In this document: positions 51,435 to 63,300 of the stretch, piece by piece | Layout of the letters: the number at the start of each line of letters is the position of its first letter | Numbering within the stretch: the first letter of the stretch is position 1 | From: Metridium senile | Taxonomy: Eukaryota; Cnidaria; Anthozoa; Actiniaria; Metridiidae | DNA: 64,000 nt | Reading direction: 5' to 3' | Assembly: GCA_949775045.1 (NCBI GenBank) | Contig: OX459102.1 | Coordinates: forward strand, 5,762,185 to 5,826,184 | Translations under genes and position numbers: made by a program | The notes under the pieces: model-generated | The model's input: only the letters and a program-made list of their open reading frames with translations | What the model was told of the DNA's origin: nothing | The model's database searches: none

Positions 51435-54400
51435 ATGGCAAGCAAAGTTCTAGTTTGTGTTTTCATCTGCTTCGCTTTAGTTGCACAGTCACAAGCCTAT
51501 ACTCGTAAGTACAGATACTTTGTGTACTTTGTTTTTCAAACTGCTTAAAGGCAGACAATAACAAGGGCTACACTAGAACAGTCAGCTAAGTGTTGTGCTA
51601 GTTTTTTTTTAAGGGAAAAAAGGGAGTAGAATATACGATATTAGTAGTAGAAGTATAGATATTAGAAGTAGTTTAACTAGTGTAGATGTGCATGCATGTT
51701 TGCTGCGATATTGTTTCTAAGGAAGTAATTGGAATGAAAATATATGTATCGGCTGTTTGGTATTGATAAAACTGAAAGTCGTTTTTACTACAAAACAGAT
51801 ATGGCACCGAGTTGATTCTTCGTCGGAAATGATGAGATTTTAAATAAAAACTTTTGTTTCATTCTAGGCAGCAATGCAGAGTTCAAACGATTCATGGAAG
51901 AGCTTTTCCAAGACGGCCCCAAAGGTAAGAACAACAACAATCAATATCACAAGCTTTAATTTATTTAAATTTTAAGATGTTTTCTCTTTGAGATTAACTC
52001 GATCAGGTACATGTAACTGAAGTATGTGATTTGGGGATTAAATTAAATAATGTATTTACAACATCCATTGCATGTCTTGAAGATTTTAAGTAAGCTGTTT
52101 TGATGAATTTATTTATAAAAGATCATTATAAAACTTCAGCAAACTTTTTGATTTCTTCGAAAAGTTTGCTGAAGTTTTATCGGATCGATTACAATAACAA
52201 TACCCATACTTAATGAAAAGCAGTTTCTAGCCTTCGACGTTAAATTGGCGCTTATTTGCCGCGTAATTGGCGCAAAGATGTCTTGTTTTATAACGAATTG
52301 AATGAACGCTGGGCGCCAAAAGTTATTGCTTTTGTCCGTTAAACATGTTTTCGTTTATTTATGAATTATCTATTGTCAAAAGTATTAATCTACGCTTCAG
52401 TAAACATTTCTCATCAGACAGCCTCAGACAGCAAATATTCAAAGGTTAGACCATAGGAAGCCCAAAACTTGCGTTTGGACGTATTACCGTTGACTCTAAA
52501 CATTTCGGAAAAATACAGTTATTATTATTATTTTTTTATTTTTATATTTATTTATTTATTTATTTATTTATTAATTATTAATTATTATTATTATTTCTTA
52601 TTTGTTAATTAATTAATTATTTATATTAATTCATTTAAAATTATTCATTCATTTATAATTATTCATTCATTCATTTATTTATCCATTCATTTATTAATTC
52701 TTTTATTCATTCATTCATTTATTCATTCATTTATTTATTCATTCATTTATTTATTTGTTCATTTATTCTTTCATTTATTCATTCATTTATTCATTCATTC
52801 ATTCATACATACATTTACTTATTTATCTATCTATATATTTTATTATTTATTTATTTAATTACTATAAATAAGCAAGTAATTTATTTATATGTTTATTTAT
52901 TTACTTATTTAAATATTTATTTATATATATTTTATTCAGTTTATTATGAAAATATTAATTTATCTATTGAGTTATTTTGATTTGTTAATTTTGTTTTCCT
53001 TTTTTCATAAAATATATTTCTTTATTTATTAATTCTAAGAATACAACCAAATGCAACCAAACTAAGGAATCTAACATATCTTGATGTGCTCTCTTTAATT
53101 ATAAGGTTTCTTTCTTAATTACATTAATTAGGCAAACTAGTACCCAGTCCTCTACTCGTTTTGTTTCTGGCCAATTGATCTATCATTCATTCTGAATTCA
53201 TTCTCTCGTGTCTTTAGAGGAAAACTGTATGGCTTTTAAGGATATTCTGCGTGAAGCTTGCGCTGATAGGGTGACATTACCAAATGGAAAACTCGATCAG
53301 TCATACTGTAAAGACCACCCAGAAATCTCTAAAATGTACTGTAAAAGATCCTGCAGTCCTTGTAAGTATCTGAATGAACATGGGAAAATGAGCCCTTTGC
53401 GGGCTTAGAGATGGAGGTCTGCCTCGGGCCCTAAAGTCCCCTTAATTAAATGCGAGTTTAAGAAAAAATATGTGGAAATTAGACACAATATAAATCAAGT
53501 TTAAGGGATTTTATGCGATTTTATGATTTTATTCTATTTAGGTCGACCTTGCGCCATTTAAAAAAAAATGTTTTCTAAAATTGATTATATTGCTACTTTG
53601 AGACCTATTTAATCTCCTCCAAAACTATTGTTTGTGCTGTAACTACACTCCATTAAGGAAGCTCTATAAGATTTAAGCAAATTAAAGGGAAAAGCTTAAG
53701 AAGCACTTTTGGGCCATTTAATGGGTTTTAGGGCGATTTTAGGACGATTTTAGGCGACTTTAGGTACCAAAGCAGGCCTTTTTTCAGCTTTGCCCCTTTT
53801 TCCATTCCCAAGCCCTCACTGCCCTACTCTGTAGAACCTGGTTACCCGAGAATGGGCCAGTCCCTGCTTTCATTCATTAATCTTTAGTTGCTAATTCCGT
53901 TGCTTTCTGTTTCTCTTTTTCATGTTATAGGCGGACCAGAACGTAAGTACTTATGCTTGATTTCAGTTAAACTTCGCATTTTACGTAGAATAGACTACGA
54001 GTAGTCCTTCTTTTCCCTCCAGAATCAGTAATTTAAAAAAACGAGTGTTGCGGGATTCCTGTGGAGCGCGCCGGAAATAGTGATTCTGGAGGGAAAAGAA
54101 GGACTACTCGTATACGTAGTCTAACGTAGAAGAAATCTTTGCGCAAAGCCGAGCTTCAACCGAGGTCGCGTAAGCCAAAATTATGCAAGACTATGGAAAT
54201 ATAGAATAACTACAAATGCTAAAATGAATTTTCTGCTTATAGTTGTGATTTTATGTGAACGAATTGTATCAAGATTGAACAAGATACTATTAAACCTGTA
54301 CACTCACCACAAGCAGTTTTCGTTTGGTTTCATAAATATTCATTTACAGTGCGAAACAAAAAACCGTGCGCACCTAAAAATATTTAAGAAATCGTTTATT

Positions 54401-55543
54401 GTTCGTTGAACAACTGACAAACAACTCTAACTACAAAAAGTTTATCATATACACATCAGTCAAACTTCTTGTGGTGATATAATTGATTCTGAATTGTGTG
54501 TACAAGACTGAATTCTTGGGTTTATTCCCTTCTACATAATGAAATGTTCAAAGAACAAAAAACGATTTCTAACATATTTCTGGGTGCCCACGGTTCTGTG
54601 ATTCATACTGTAAAAAACAATATGCGGTGTCCTCAGTTGTAGGAGTGGAAGTGAAATTTGTGTGGAAGTGGAAGTGAAGTTTCGGTGAGAAACATTAGTG
54701 AATGACTACGAGAGTAAAATAAGAAAACATTGTGAAAATGGCGCATCGTTCACAAAAATATTTGGCATGTAATTACTTTAGTTGTGTTTTATATCATCCT
54801 CATTTGTCTTTTTTCGTTTCTATTTCAGAGAAAGCTCCTGCTCCAGTAGGTAAGCCATATCATTGTTCATCGTGATCACTTTTATCATCATATCATCATT
54901 ATTATTATCATTACTATCATCATTATTATCACCAGCATGCATCATTATTATTATCATAACCATCAACAACTTTAGAATCATCATCACTATTATTATCATC
55001 ATCATTATTATTATTATCATCATCATTATCATCATCATCATTATTATTATCATCATCATTATTATCATCATCATTATTATTATTATTATCATTATTATCA
55101 TCATCATTATTATTATTATCATCATCATTATTATCATCATCATTATTATTGTTATCATCATCATTATTATCATCATTATTATTATCATCATCATTATTAT
55201 CATCATTATTATTATTATTATAATCATCATTATTGTTATTATCACTATCATCATCAGTATTATTATCTTCATCATCATCAACATTAGCATCATAATCATA
55301 ATCATTATTATTATTATCAATATAAACATTATCATATCGACAACATCATAGTTGCCAAATATGTTTTTCTAAATCACCTCTTGTTTTTCGATATATTCAT
55401 AGATATTTGCGAAGACCGTCGTGATGACTGCAGACTTCAATACCGTGCATACAATTCTCTCTTTGACGAAGATGCGTGTACTTCACATCTCTCGTACAGT
55501 AGAAAATACTGCATGAAATACTGTAGACGTAAGTTTCTCACCA

Positions 55544-55575
<32 letters not shown>

Positions 55576-56398
55576 GGGGGGGTAAAAGTATCGGGGATTC
55601 TCGTCGTATCTATCGGGGATGCTCGTCGTATCTTTTAGGCGTTTAAATGAACAATTTGGCATCTTTCTGTGTACCGAAATTGACATTTAGAAGTGTCACC
55701 ATAACTTTGGTATCTTAGGGTACGATGTCCGAACGTTGCCGACTCAGCCATGCAATATCAAAAATATTACTATTTTCTTATTTACGTGTGGTTATCTTTT
55801 AGGGGTAAGAAAAATCCACAAAACCACGCCCATTTATGAACATTTCCGGTATATCTTCCAGGGGTATTTTTTTAAATTTCCGACGAGCATCCCCGATACT
55901 TTTACCCGGTAGCCTGATATTACGTTGTAAGTGTTAATATATCCAATATGTCAATGACTTTGACGTATACGTAGGACCAGGCTTCATTAAATTTACAAAC
56001 TTTAACAGGCTCACATAAAACGTATTAAAAAAAGAAATAATTATATATATATAATATTATAATATTATCATAATTATCCTCGTCGTTTACACAAAGTTAA
56101 ATTTATATTTGATGTGTACGTAATAATAACGGGAAGTGTTTAGTTTTCTTGTTAAAACAAGCACACTCAACTGCCTGGCATGGTCCTAAGAATAAAAACA
56201 AAACGCAAATGACTAAAAATAACCGAAATTGTTTTTGTCTCGAGGCGCCATTTTGGAACTATTCGTTTTGACAAACAATCCTTTGCTTGCGCGCTTCGAA
56301 GCGAGATTACCTTGTAAGAATTGTATATTTACTTCCAAGTAATTTACTTGATATTATCGTACTCACATATGTTTTATTCATTTTCAGTTTGTAAATGA
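51435..56398 (+). CDS. Secreted protein with two ShK-type cysteine domains (146 aa)
   Basis: Seven coding exons, all GT-AG and in consistent phase 1: 51435-51504, 51868-51924, 53218-53361, 53931-53942 (12 nt), 54829-54849 (21 nt), 55403-55528, 56388-56398, totalling 441 nt. Residues 1-21 are a signal peptide; 22-43 a short charged pro-region-like segment. Domain 1 has Cys at 46, 57, 73, 84, 88, 91, and domain 2 at 104, 111, 127, 138, 142, 145, both with the ShK/SXC spacing. The linker is short and Pro/Ala-rich. The sixth Cys of each domain comes from a separate tiny exon. ShK folds occur in cnidarian venom peptides and in many non-toxic extracellular proteins. A channel-blocking Lys-Tyr pair is not evident at the usual place in either domain, so toxin activity is not assumed. 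Intact, no breaks seen. Confidence 0.88.
52128..52180 (+). other. Perfect 21-bp hairpin in intron 2 of the ShK gene
   Basis: ATAAAACTTCAGCAAACTTT plus T pairs without mismatch with 52160-52180, around an 11-nt loop (TGATTTCTTCG). May be a hairpin RNA candidate or a minimal fold-back relic. Confidence 0.6.
52520..52960 (+). repeat. (TTTA)n/(TTCA)n low-complexity tract
   Basis: Mixed TTTA, TTCATTCA and TTAA units for about 440 bp in intron 2 of the ShK gene. No coding content. Confidence 0.9.
53218..53361 (+). CDS. ShK gene exon 3: first ShK-type domain
   Basis: Acceptor CTCGTGTCTTTAG, donor T|GTAAGT. Holds five of the six cysteines of domain 1. The last is made across the junction with the 12-nt exon. 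Reading into the intron yields a spurious tail ending at 53408. Confidence 0.9.
53985..54130. mobile_element. MITE with TIR TAGACTACGAGTAGTCCTTC
   Basis: TACGTAGAATAGACTACGAG, TAGTCCTTCTTTTCCCTCCA and their inverse CTGGAGGGAAAAGAAGGACT..TACGTAGTCTA form a ~60-bp TIR hairpin. It starts about 40 bases after the 12-nt exon of the ShK gene. Confidence 0.93.
54346..54612. mobile_element. MITE, second copy of the 7.48-kb family
   Basis: ACAGTGCGAAACAAAAAACC at the left, GGGTGCCCACGGTTCTGTGA..ACTGTA at the right, with internal TCGTTTATTGTTCGTTGAAC. The interior is longer than in the 7.48-kb copy. Confidence 0.88.
54880..55330 (+). repeat. (ATC/ATT)n microsatellite
   Basis: Mixed CATCATTATTATTATCATC for about 450 bp in intron 5 of the ShK gene, starting about 30 bases after the 21-nt exon. 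Gives poly-Ile or poly-Met frames on both strands. Confidence 0.96.
55403..55528 (+). CDS. ShK gene exon 6: second ShK-type domain
   Basis: Acceptor TATTCATAG, donor C|GTAAGT. Carries five cysteines of domain 2 (ICED..DDC..DAC..KYC..KYC). The sixth Cys, the final Lys and the stop are on the 11-nt coding part of exon 7 at 56388-56398, after acceptor TTCATTTTCAG. Confidence 0.88.
55543..55582 (+). repeat. (GT)n and poly(G) tract
   Basis: GTGTGTGTGTGTG followed by about 24 Gs, 15 bases after the donor of ShK exon 6 and directly in front of the MITE at 55583. Confidence 0.9.
55583..55910. mobile_element. MITE with TIR GGTAAAAGTATCGGGGATTCTC
   Basis: GGTAAAAGTATCGGGGATTC at the left, with GGGGATGCTCGTCG repeated once internally, and the inverse CGACGAGCATCCCCGATACT..TTTACC at the right. 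About 328 bp in the last ShK intron. Confidence 0.92.
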
Positions 56399-56892
56399 AC
56401 CCTTTAGCAGACAGTCTTCACCAGTAGAGTTCATATGTACAAAAAAAGAATATTTTTTTAGAGATTGGCGTAACATTTAATAACGTCACTTGTAACACAA
56501 TCTTGTCGAGAGATTATTGAAAATGAAGATGTTGTTACACTTGGTAACGGCGTGACTTCTTCCATAATCTCAAAAACTCAATTTTTAATCTGAATGTTGA
56601 TCACTTGTAACGAAATCTCGTAGCGAAATCGATTGCCTCCCAAATTTAAGATAATAGCTTTGTCTGTCATGTAATCTCACTAGGAGAGTAGTTTAGTACA
56701 TTTTATAGCATTTGCATGCAGAGGTAAAACACAAAATAGCAAATAAAAATAAAGATATATAAGAAAGCATATTCAATATAAGAATCATGTTATAATGTTT
56801 GTACGATTTTTTTAATAAAAGTCAAAGAAAAAAATATATACTTGGTATTAGACATTGCTTGAGTAAACATATTGCACATATTGCAAAATTAA

Positions 56893-57022
56893 TGAACATG
56901 TGAGCTGCGTTGTGTGCAAAATAATTAACGTAGAGGTAGTGAGTGTGTGTCTGAGTATCCCCAATTAGCCACTGGCTAAATACATTGAGACGTTAAAAAA
57001 GTGATTGATTGATTGATTGATT
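56893..57022 (+). mobile_element. SINE-like element 3' fragment with (GATT)n tail
   Basis: TGAACATGTGAGCTGCGTTG, AGGTAGTGAGTGTGTGTCTG and GAGACGTTAAAAAAGTGATT match the family at 44.2 kb. The tail is GATTGATTGATTGATT. Confidence 0.85.
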
Positions 57023-57179
57023 TTATTTTTTAAAACACTTATCACATTAACTTGCATGCCGTTTGTAACGCAACGCTCTCTGCCAAACCTGCAAACGTTG
57101 TGTGACAATAAGAACAATCTATTCTCTAAAAATAAAAGGAATAATAAAAAAGGCAAATAAAGTAACCGAAATCATTGCT

Positions 57180-57531
57180 GCCCGGGGGGTACTCCCTTTG
57201 TCCAAGTGGTAGGGGTGATCGGCGGAAGATTTTGAAAATGACCCCTAAAAGGTACGCTCAGATGCAAATAAAGCAGAGTACAAACGACGCTTAGAACTGA
57301 TTTTTGAGCCAAATCTCTAAATGGACCCTAAAAGGTACGCACTGGAAATACTTTAACTTTGCGCGCTTAAAAATTAAGGGAGAACACCTGGTAAACACTT
57401 ATTTTCATTATTTTTTTTGGTATCTCTTAGGGGCTACAGATAATTTGTGCAACGTCCTTTTTAAAACACTTCCCGTATCTTTAATGGGTGTTTTTGAAAA
57501 TTACCCATGAACACACCCGATACTTTAAAGA
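57180..57531. mobile_element. Diverged repeat with CCCCTAAAAGGTACGC motifs
   Basis: CCCGGGGGGTACTCCC at the left, CCCCTAAAAGGTACGC and CCCTAAAAGGTACGCACTGG as an internal direct repeat, and CACACCCGATACTTTAA near the right. Looks like a decayed DNA element related to the 55.6-kb one by its ..CCCGATACTTT end. Confidence 0.5.
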
Positions 57532-57534
57532 AAC

Positions 57535-57725
57535 AAGTGTAGCCTAGCTGGTTAGTGCGCTTGCTGGTTTTTAGTGCGCTGCTTTCGGAGCGAGAGGTTT
57601 CGAGTTGGATCCCCAGTGGCCTCACGCTTGTTTCGACTCTTGTTTCGACACCAGTTCCAATCTGTGTAGCTTTGAATAGCCTTAAATACTCGTAAAACGG
57701 AGTATCGATGAAGAGAGAGCACCGC
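57535..57725 (+). mobile_element. Possible tRNA-derived SINE relic
   Basis: GTGTAGCCTAGCTGGTTAGT resembles a Pol III A box and AGGTTTCGAGTTGGATCCCC a degraded B box, about 55 bases apart. A duplication of TTAGTGCGCT lies between them. No cloverleaf can be closed. Confidence 0.35.
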
Positions 57726-57837
57726 ACGCGTCGGCTTCCTGGTAGATCAGCTATTCTATATATTATAGTGTTTTCCCTTTTTTATCCCTACAACACTCGA
57801 TCTTACCACGTTTAATTATCAAAAAACGTTTACCCAC

Positions 57838-58082
57838 ATGAAATTAAAGCAACAAGCATCAAGCCAAGACCGAAATGAATTATGGTCGTGCAGGTAATGT
57901 ATTAAAATCACACTGGCTTTTTAAAAGAACTATTATCAAAATGAGAGTATTTTCTACGTGCGTAAGAAGCCTTCCAATCAAATGCTCTAATTCCATAATT
58001 TTACCAGCACAAAACCAGCATTCATTTCGGTCTCGACTTGATGCATGTTGCTTTAGCTGCGACTATTTTTTTTTTTTGAAAT
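57838..58082. mobile_element. MITE of the ACCAGCACAAAACCAGCATTC family
   Basis: Left AAGCAACAAGCATCAAGCCA..CCGAAATGAATTATGG is matched inverted by CCAGCATTCATTTCGGTCTC..GATGCATGTTGCTTTAGCTG. A sister copy is at 61224-61512. Confidence 0.85.
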
Positions 58083-58153
58083 AACAATATATATATTAAT
58101 TATATAAGTTGACTCATGCAGCACTCATGCGTGTTCTCAATATTACACACCAA

Positions 58154-58207
58154 TCCCACCCCTCCCCTCCCCCTCTCCCTACCCTTCCCCTCTCCCTTCC
58201 CCTCCCA
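58154..58207 (-). repeat. C-rich tract; G-quadruplex potential on minus strand
   Basis: CCCACCCCTCCCCTCCCCCT, then CCCTACCCTTCCCC and CCCTTCCCCTCCC: about ten C runs of three to five with 1-3-base spacers. Confidence 0.85.
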
Positions 58208-58209
58208 GA

Positions 58210-60319
58210 CTCCACCAATGTTCGGCACGACTTTAGCCATACTGACAGGTCCTAGTGTCGTTGTATAAAAAAAGTTCCGTTTTCCTAGTTTATAATATAT
58301 TTTCCCCCTCCTTGTTTGTTTACCAATTTCAGATCACGTGGCTTTTCAGATGCTACCCTTGATGATTCTTTCATATGTAAATTCTATAACACGTTCATCA
58401 TGTTTATTTTAAAATAATAATTCCCAAGAGAATGCCACATGGTCTGCAATGGGTAATTTGCATACGGAAGTAAAGAGGCTTATTAATGTTTATCAAGATG
58501 AAAAAGCAAATTATTGACTCCACATCTGCTGGTTAGACGTTTCCACTTTTTACTCATCCAAAACGTATGTTACTGTCACAAAATCAAGATGTATTATTTA
58601 ATGAGAAGAGGCTTTGATATGTTTTCATGCTACAGTTCACTGCACAAGTGATGAGGTTAACTCGACAGACGATCAATGCAAAAACAAGAGCGGAACTAGA
58701 AAGCTAAGGAAATCAGATTTGAGTTTTCGAACCAAACAAGTTAAAATTAACCATCTACAAATCAAGTTCTATGACAAATTGGACAGTTTTGAGTACTCAT
58801 TCTTTGAATATATCTAATTCACAAACTAGGATAAAAAGATGTAAATTAATTCAAATTGTTTAACATATTTCAACAAATAAATGTGTACATGTTAACACAA
58901 AAAAATGGAAAATATATTGGAATGCACGTGAGCGGCACCAGAGTACCTACGGATCGTCAGCCACATCAACATTTCTCCTTTGCGCAGTCTAAGACTCAAA
59001 CCCCGTGCACGTATTGATTAGCAAACACTGTTCTTCATGCTTTCAAGGCTTACATTGAGCAACGAAGAACTAAATGGCACACATCTTTCCGTCTATGATC
59101 TGAAATTTCCGGAAATCTCGGAATTGCATGCGATTAAGATAGTCTACTTTTCCCGCTCTTTTCGTGTCTTCCTTTTTGACGCGTGTACCATTTATTTTCC
59201 CGCTCTTTTCTGGTTGGTTGACGCGCTTACCATCCACCGCTCATTTTGGTCCGCTATTTGTATCTATATGAAGTTTATATGGTTTAGTTTTAATTCGAAT
59301 GGACACTAGCGAGTAAACTAGTATAGGGTGCGTCGGTGTTTGATTTAAACGATAAATAATATATAGTATAATAAAATTTGTATCACCGTAAAAAAAAAAA
59401 TGTTGACTTAACTTACTGACGTTATGAGCTTAAGCCCTTCGCTGGAGTAAAATGACTTTTCGTATTTTTCGGGCGACTGCTCAAAATGCCGTTCGGTTCT
59501 TCAAGTGATTAACAGATTAAGCGGGCTTGCCCACATGCAATGCTATACTGTTTGTCTGATCAGCAAATTGCTTACCATTTACAAACAAATTTCTAAACAG
59601 ATGGATTTGGTTAAATGAAAAGCACCCCAGTTTACTGTCGCTGCTCTATAAATTAGTTTTCAGGCATTGTTTGTCATATATGTCAATTATTTTCTATACC
59701 ATTAACTCTGCATTTTTAAATCTCTTTGGCTAATATCGCCAAATAACCAACTTTTATTTAACTTTCAGCAGACTATTTTCAATGCCGATCAAAACAAATC
59801 TTTGTTTAATCACATTGTTATTCTAATTTCAGCAGGAAAAACTGAAAACAAATCAGTTAACTATGGTTTGTCCGAGTCTTGGAGCTATTTTTAGCATTCA
59901 TGTGCTGCGCTATTATCATTTATGTTTGATCGAAGCCCACTCGTGTTGATCAATATTACAAACGTTTCACGGGTGTCTCAGCCTTGTGTGTTTGCCATTT
60001 TCAACTCGATCTACAACAAAGTAGACAAAAAAGGAATAATATTATTTTAATATTTAAAAAAAAATACTTGGCTGCTCAAAAGAGAAGGGGCCGGGGAGAG
60101 GGTTGACCAATCAAAAATCATATCAGTAAGTAGCACCATCTAATCGGGCTTCATTATTTGCAACTTCCGTGTATACTATTGTATATGTTATATTACTAGT
60201 TAGCCAATCAGGTTGCCCCATTATGTCATAGGTGTTGTTATATCTTGTTTATGTCATATCTTGGTTTCATATCTTCAATATCCATCAAAGACTGAAGAAG
60301 ACCTTTGAAAGAAAAGACG
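58210..60319. other. Intergenic, no gene supported
   Basis: Contains the AACACCGTAAAAAATGT-family fragment at 59312-59460 (ATCACCGTAAAAAAAAAAAT and CTGACGTTATGAGCTTAAGC). Otherwise AT-rich unique sequence. The small plus frames near 58.6 and 59.0 kb lack recognisable content. Confidence 0.5.
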
Positions 60320-63300
60320 ATGAATACCTTGTTTTACGCCTTCGTGTTGGTTTCGCTTGTCGCCATTGGTAAGTAAATGAATTAGCCCTTTGCAGTTGTT
60401 TGTCGCTCCGTCTGAAGACCGGATACAAGTCGCTGCAACACGACGCGATGACATGTGGCTGCAACGTCTCAGGCGTGTGCATCCCTCGAAAACACGTCGC
60501 CGCAAAAACGCTCACTCATTTTGTTGCTGTAGCCTGACTCACGAATATAAACAAGTTTGTATCATTCTGTGTGAAGTGTCGAGTGACAAAATTCTGTCGC
60601 AGGACAAAAATCTGCACAAAAATTATATGTGCACACGAGGGGAGTTGTAGAGGCACCATGTCGCCACGTCGCGTTGCAACACCTTGTCGTCTAATGTGTG
60701 ACATGCAGCCTTAAATTGTAGGTGAATTACCTAAAGAATAGAGATAAACCCGTGACATTTTGATTTGATGATGATTTGCACATTCCTTGCATTATTACTG
60801 GCTGTACTTACTACAAAATGATATATCACACTGCAAAAACGGCTGAGTAGATACAACACAGTATATTGAGTTAATCATGCATTCAAGATAACACTTTATA
60901 GTGAGTACACACAACTCTATAGTGAGTAAACCCCATTATTGAGTAAAAGTGAGGTTAAACTCAATATATTGAGTACATTGTACTAAATGGTGCGTCTTCA
61001 TCTATGTTTACTCTCAAATATGAGTTGGGTTTACTCACTATAAAGTGTTCTCCTGAATGCATGATTAACGCAATATACTGTGTTGTATCTACTCAGCCGT
61101 TTTTGCAGTGTACATACTATCGAAACTTGACTAAATAGCGAAGAAATCGAAACTTGACTATTGAATTTCGTTTGGTGATAGTAGCTAAGTGAACAAGATA
61201 TGAGCACATTCCTTCATTTTATATACACCTATTTCAAAAAACATGATCGCTTTTTTAAACAACAAGAATCAAGCTAAGACCGAAATGCATCCTGGTTTTG
61301 TGCTGGTAATGTATTAAAATCAGACTTGTTATCAGCAGAATTGATTGTAATACATAAAAATAAGTGAAGAAAAAAAAAAAAAGTTTGTTATTAGTCCTTT
61401 TGAAAACAAGTCTGATTTCAAAGCATTGCCAGCACAAAACCAGCATTCATTTCGGTCTCGGCTTCATGCTTGTTGTTTAAGCTGCGTCAAAGTTTTTTTG
61501 AAATGAGTGCATACTACAAAGAGTAGGATCCACTTTTTATAGGTAGGGTGCAAAGATTCGTTTTAATAGTGTATCAATCTTTACAATGCCGATCGACACT
61601 CAAACCGTGAACAGTTGATCAAATTGATTAGATGAAAGCGTTGGTAGTGCATTAACTTGATTAGAATTCTAAAAGAAAGGAAGGCCTTCTTCGAGTCATA
61701 AGATAGCCCAGGATCGCTCAAAATTGCCTATAAATCGCCTAAGATCGCCTTAGATTTTCTGAGCTTTTTGCAAAAATCGCCGTAATCAACTTTTAATACC
61801 TTTTGTTTTTATTCTCAACCCTGATTGGTTATTTGTGGCTTATGTAAAAAATATACATCAAAGCGTTCATGGTTCGAGAGTCGGCCGGCTGTCCGCAATG
61901 TAAAGCATCTTAATTCCATGTGTTCTTTTGTTGTTAGTTGACTATCACGCTTTAGCTATTACACTTTGCTTGAAGGGTTCATTATTGAAACACTATATAC
62001 TATAGAGCCGAATTCATTAGAGTTGCTCTCATTGACCTTAGTCATACTACACCTATTTCAATAATCGTTGTCGCAATCAAACCTACAGTCCACACTCTGA
62101 AGCCTGCAAAGGATGTTGGCATTTCTGGCTCTTGTTATCGATTTATTCAACAGCATGTTTTAGTTGTAAGTGTTTGTGCTATATGAACATGACAAGTTTT
62201 ACAGTGATAGATGGTGAAACATATATTTATTTAAAAAAGCGCGTAATAAATCATACATTCAGTTAAAATTACCGACATCCTTTGCAGGCTTCAGAGTACG
62301 TGTTGACTGTAGCTTTGGCTGCGACAATACTTTTTGAAATAGGTGTATAATTATGGTGGAAATGACTTTTCAAGTAAACAAATATTTTAGCACTGTTATA
62401 TAAAAGAACTATCATAAATATCCATTCATGGAACGTTTATATGATCTATGCAAAATGTTTTAAAGTTATATGCTAAATTAAAATTGCAGGGATTTTTATG
62501 TTATGTAAATTTTTCCTTGAAGGCTTTGAGGCCTCGTTTTGATATTTTTAGATCCGTAAAATTTAACCTCTTTTTCAGCAAACTTTCACAAATTATTGTT
62601 ATCCTATATGATAGATTTCTTTTGCTTATAATTTTATCTATTATTACTCGACGGGCGTAGCCCATTATTTTTCAGCGTGTAGAACAGATTTGAATTAGCG
62701 CTTTATAAGTAAATTATTATTATTATTGTTAAAGCGTGATCGTGAACCTAGAAGATTACCAGTACGAAAGCTGAAGTGTCTATCAACGAGAAGTAGGAAG
62801 CTCAAAGTATTTTCACTATTCGTAAAAATACACCAAGGTCATCGACAATAAATTGCTGTTTTAAAGTAATAAACTAGTGTAAATGTGTAAATAATAATGA
62901 TGTATGCAAATACAAGAAAAAGTGGGTTTATAAACAAAGAAAGAAGTGTTGTTCGTTTATGTCATTCTTAAGAACACGCTACCATACTATAGAGAGCACT
63001 AAAGCTAAAAAGCTAGAAAGTATTTGTTTCTATTTATTGAATTGTAAGGGATAGTGCGATATGGATGCGCAGTAGCAAGAGTCCGGAACAACCTTAACAT
63101 GTTATTTCACACATAATCTCATTTGCATTTTAAAAGTGGGTCATATGAATACGCACTAATAATTTGCAAATCTTTCTAGGTGAGGCGATCTACTGCAATC
63201 AATGCGAGTCATTCAGTTCATGGGCGTCTTGTAATGCTGACGCCATAAAGGTTCAATGCTCATTAGCTACAGCTTGCAGTAAAGTGCTTTTAAAAAGTAA

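Noticed and set aside
54820..55351. Poly-Ile / poly-Met frames of 162-171 aa
   Set aside because: Translation of the (ATC/ATT)n tract in an intron of the ShK gene.
51435..56398. Naming the ShK-domain gene as a specific potassium-channel toxin
   Set aside because: ShK-type cysteine spacing alone does not define toxicity. The residue pair usually needed for channel block is not evident at the expected place in either domain.
60275..60704. Several 62-86 aa frames on both strands around the Ly6 first exon
   Set aside because: They overlap each other and the start of the Ly6 gene, and lie in a region with inverted ACGTCGC/GCGACGTG-type repeats; no recognisable protein.
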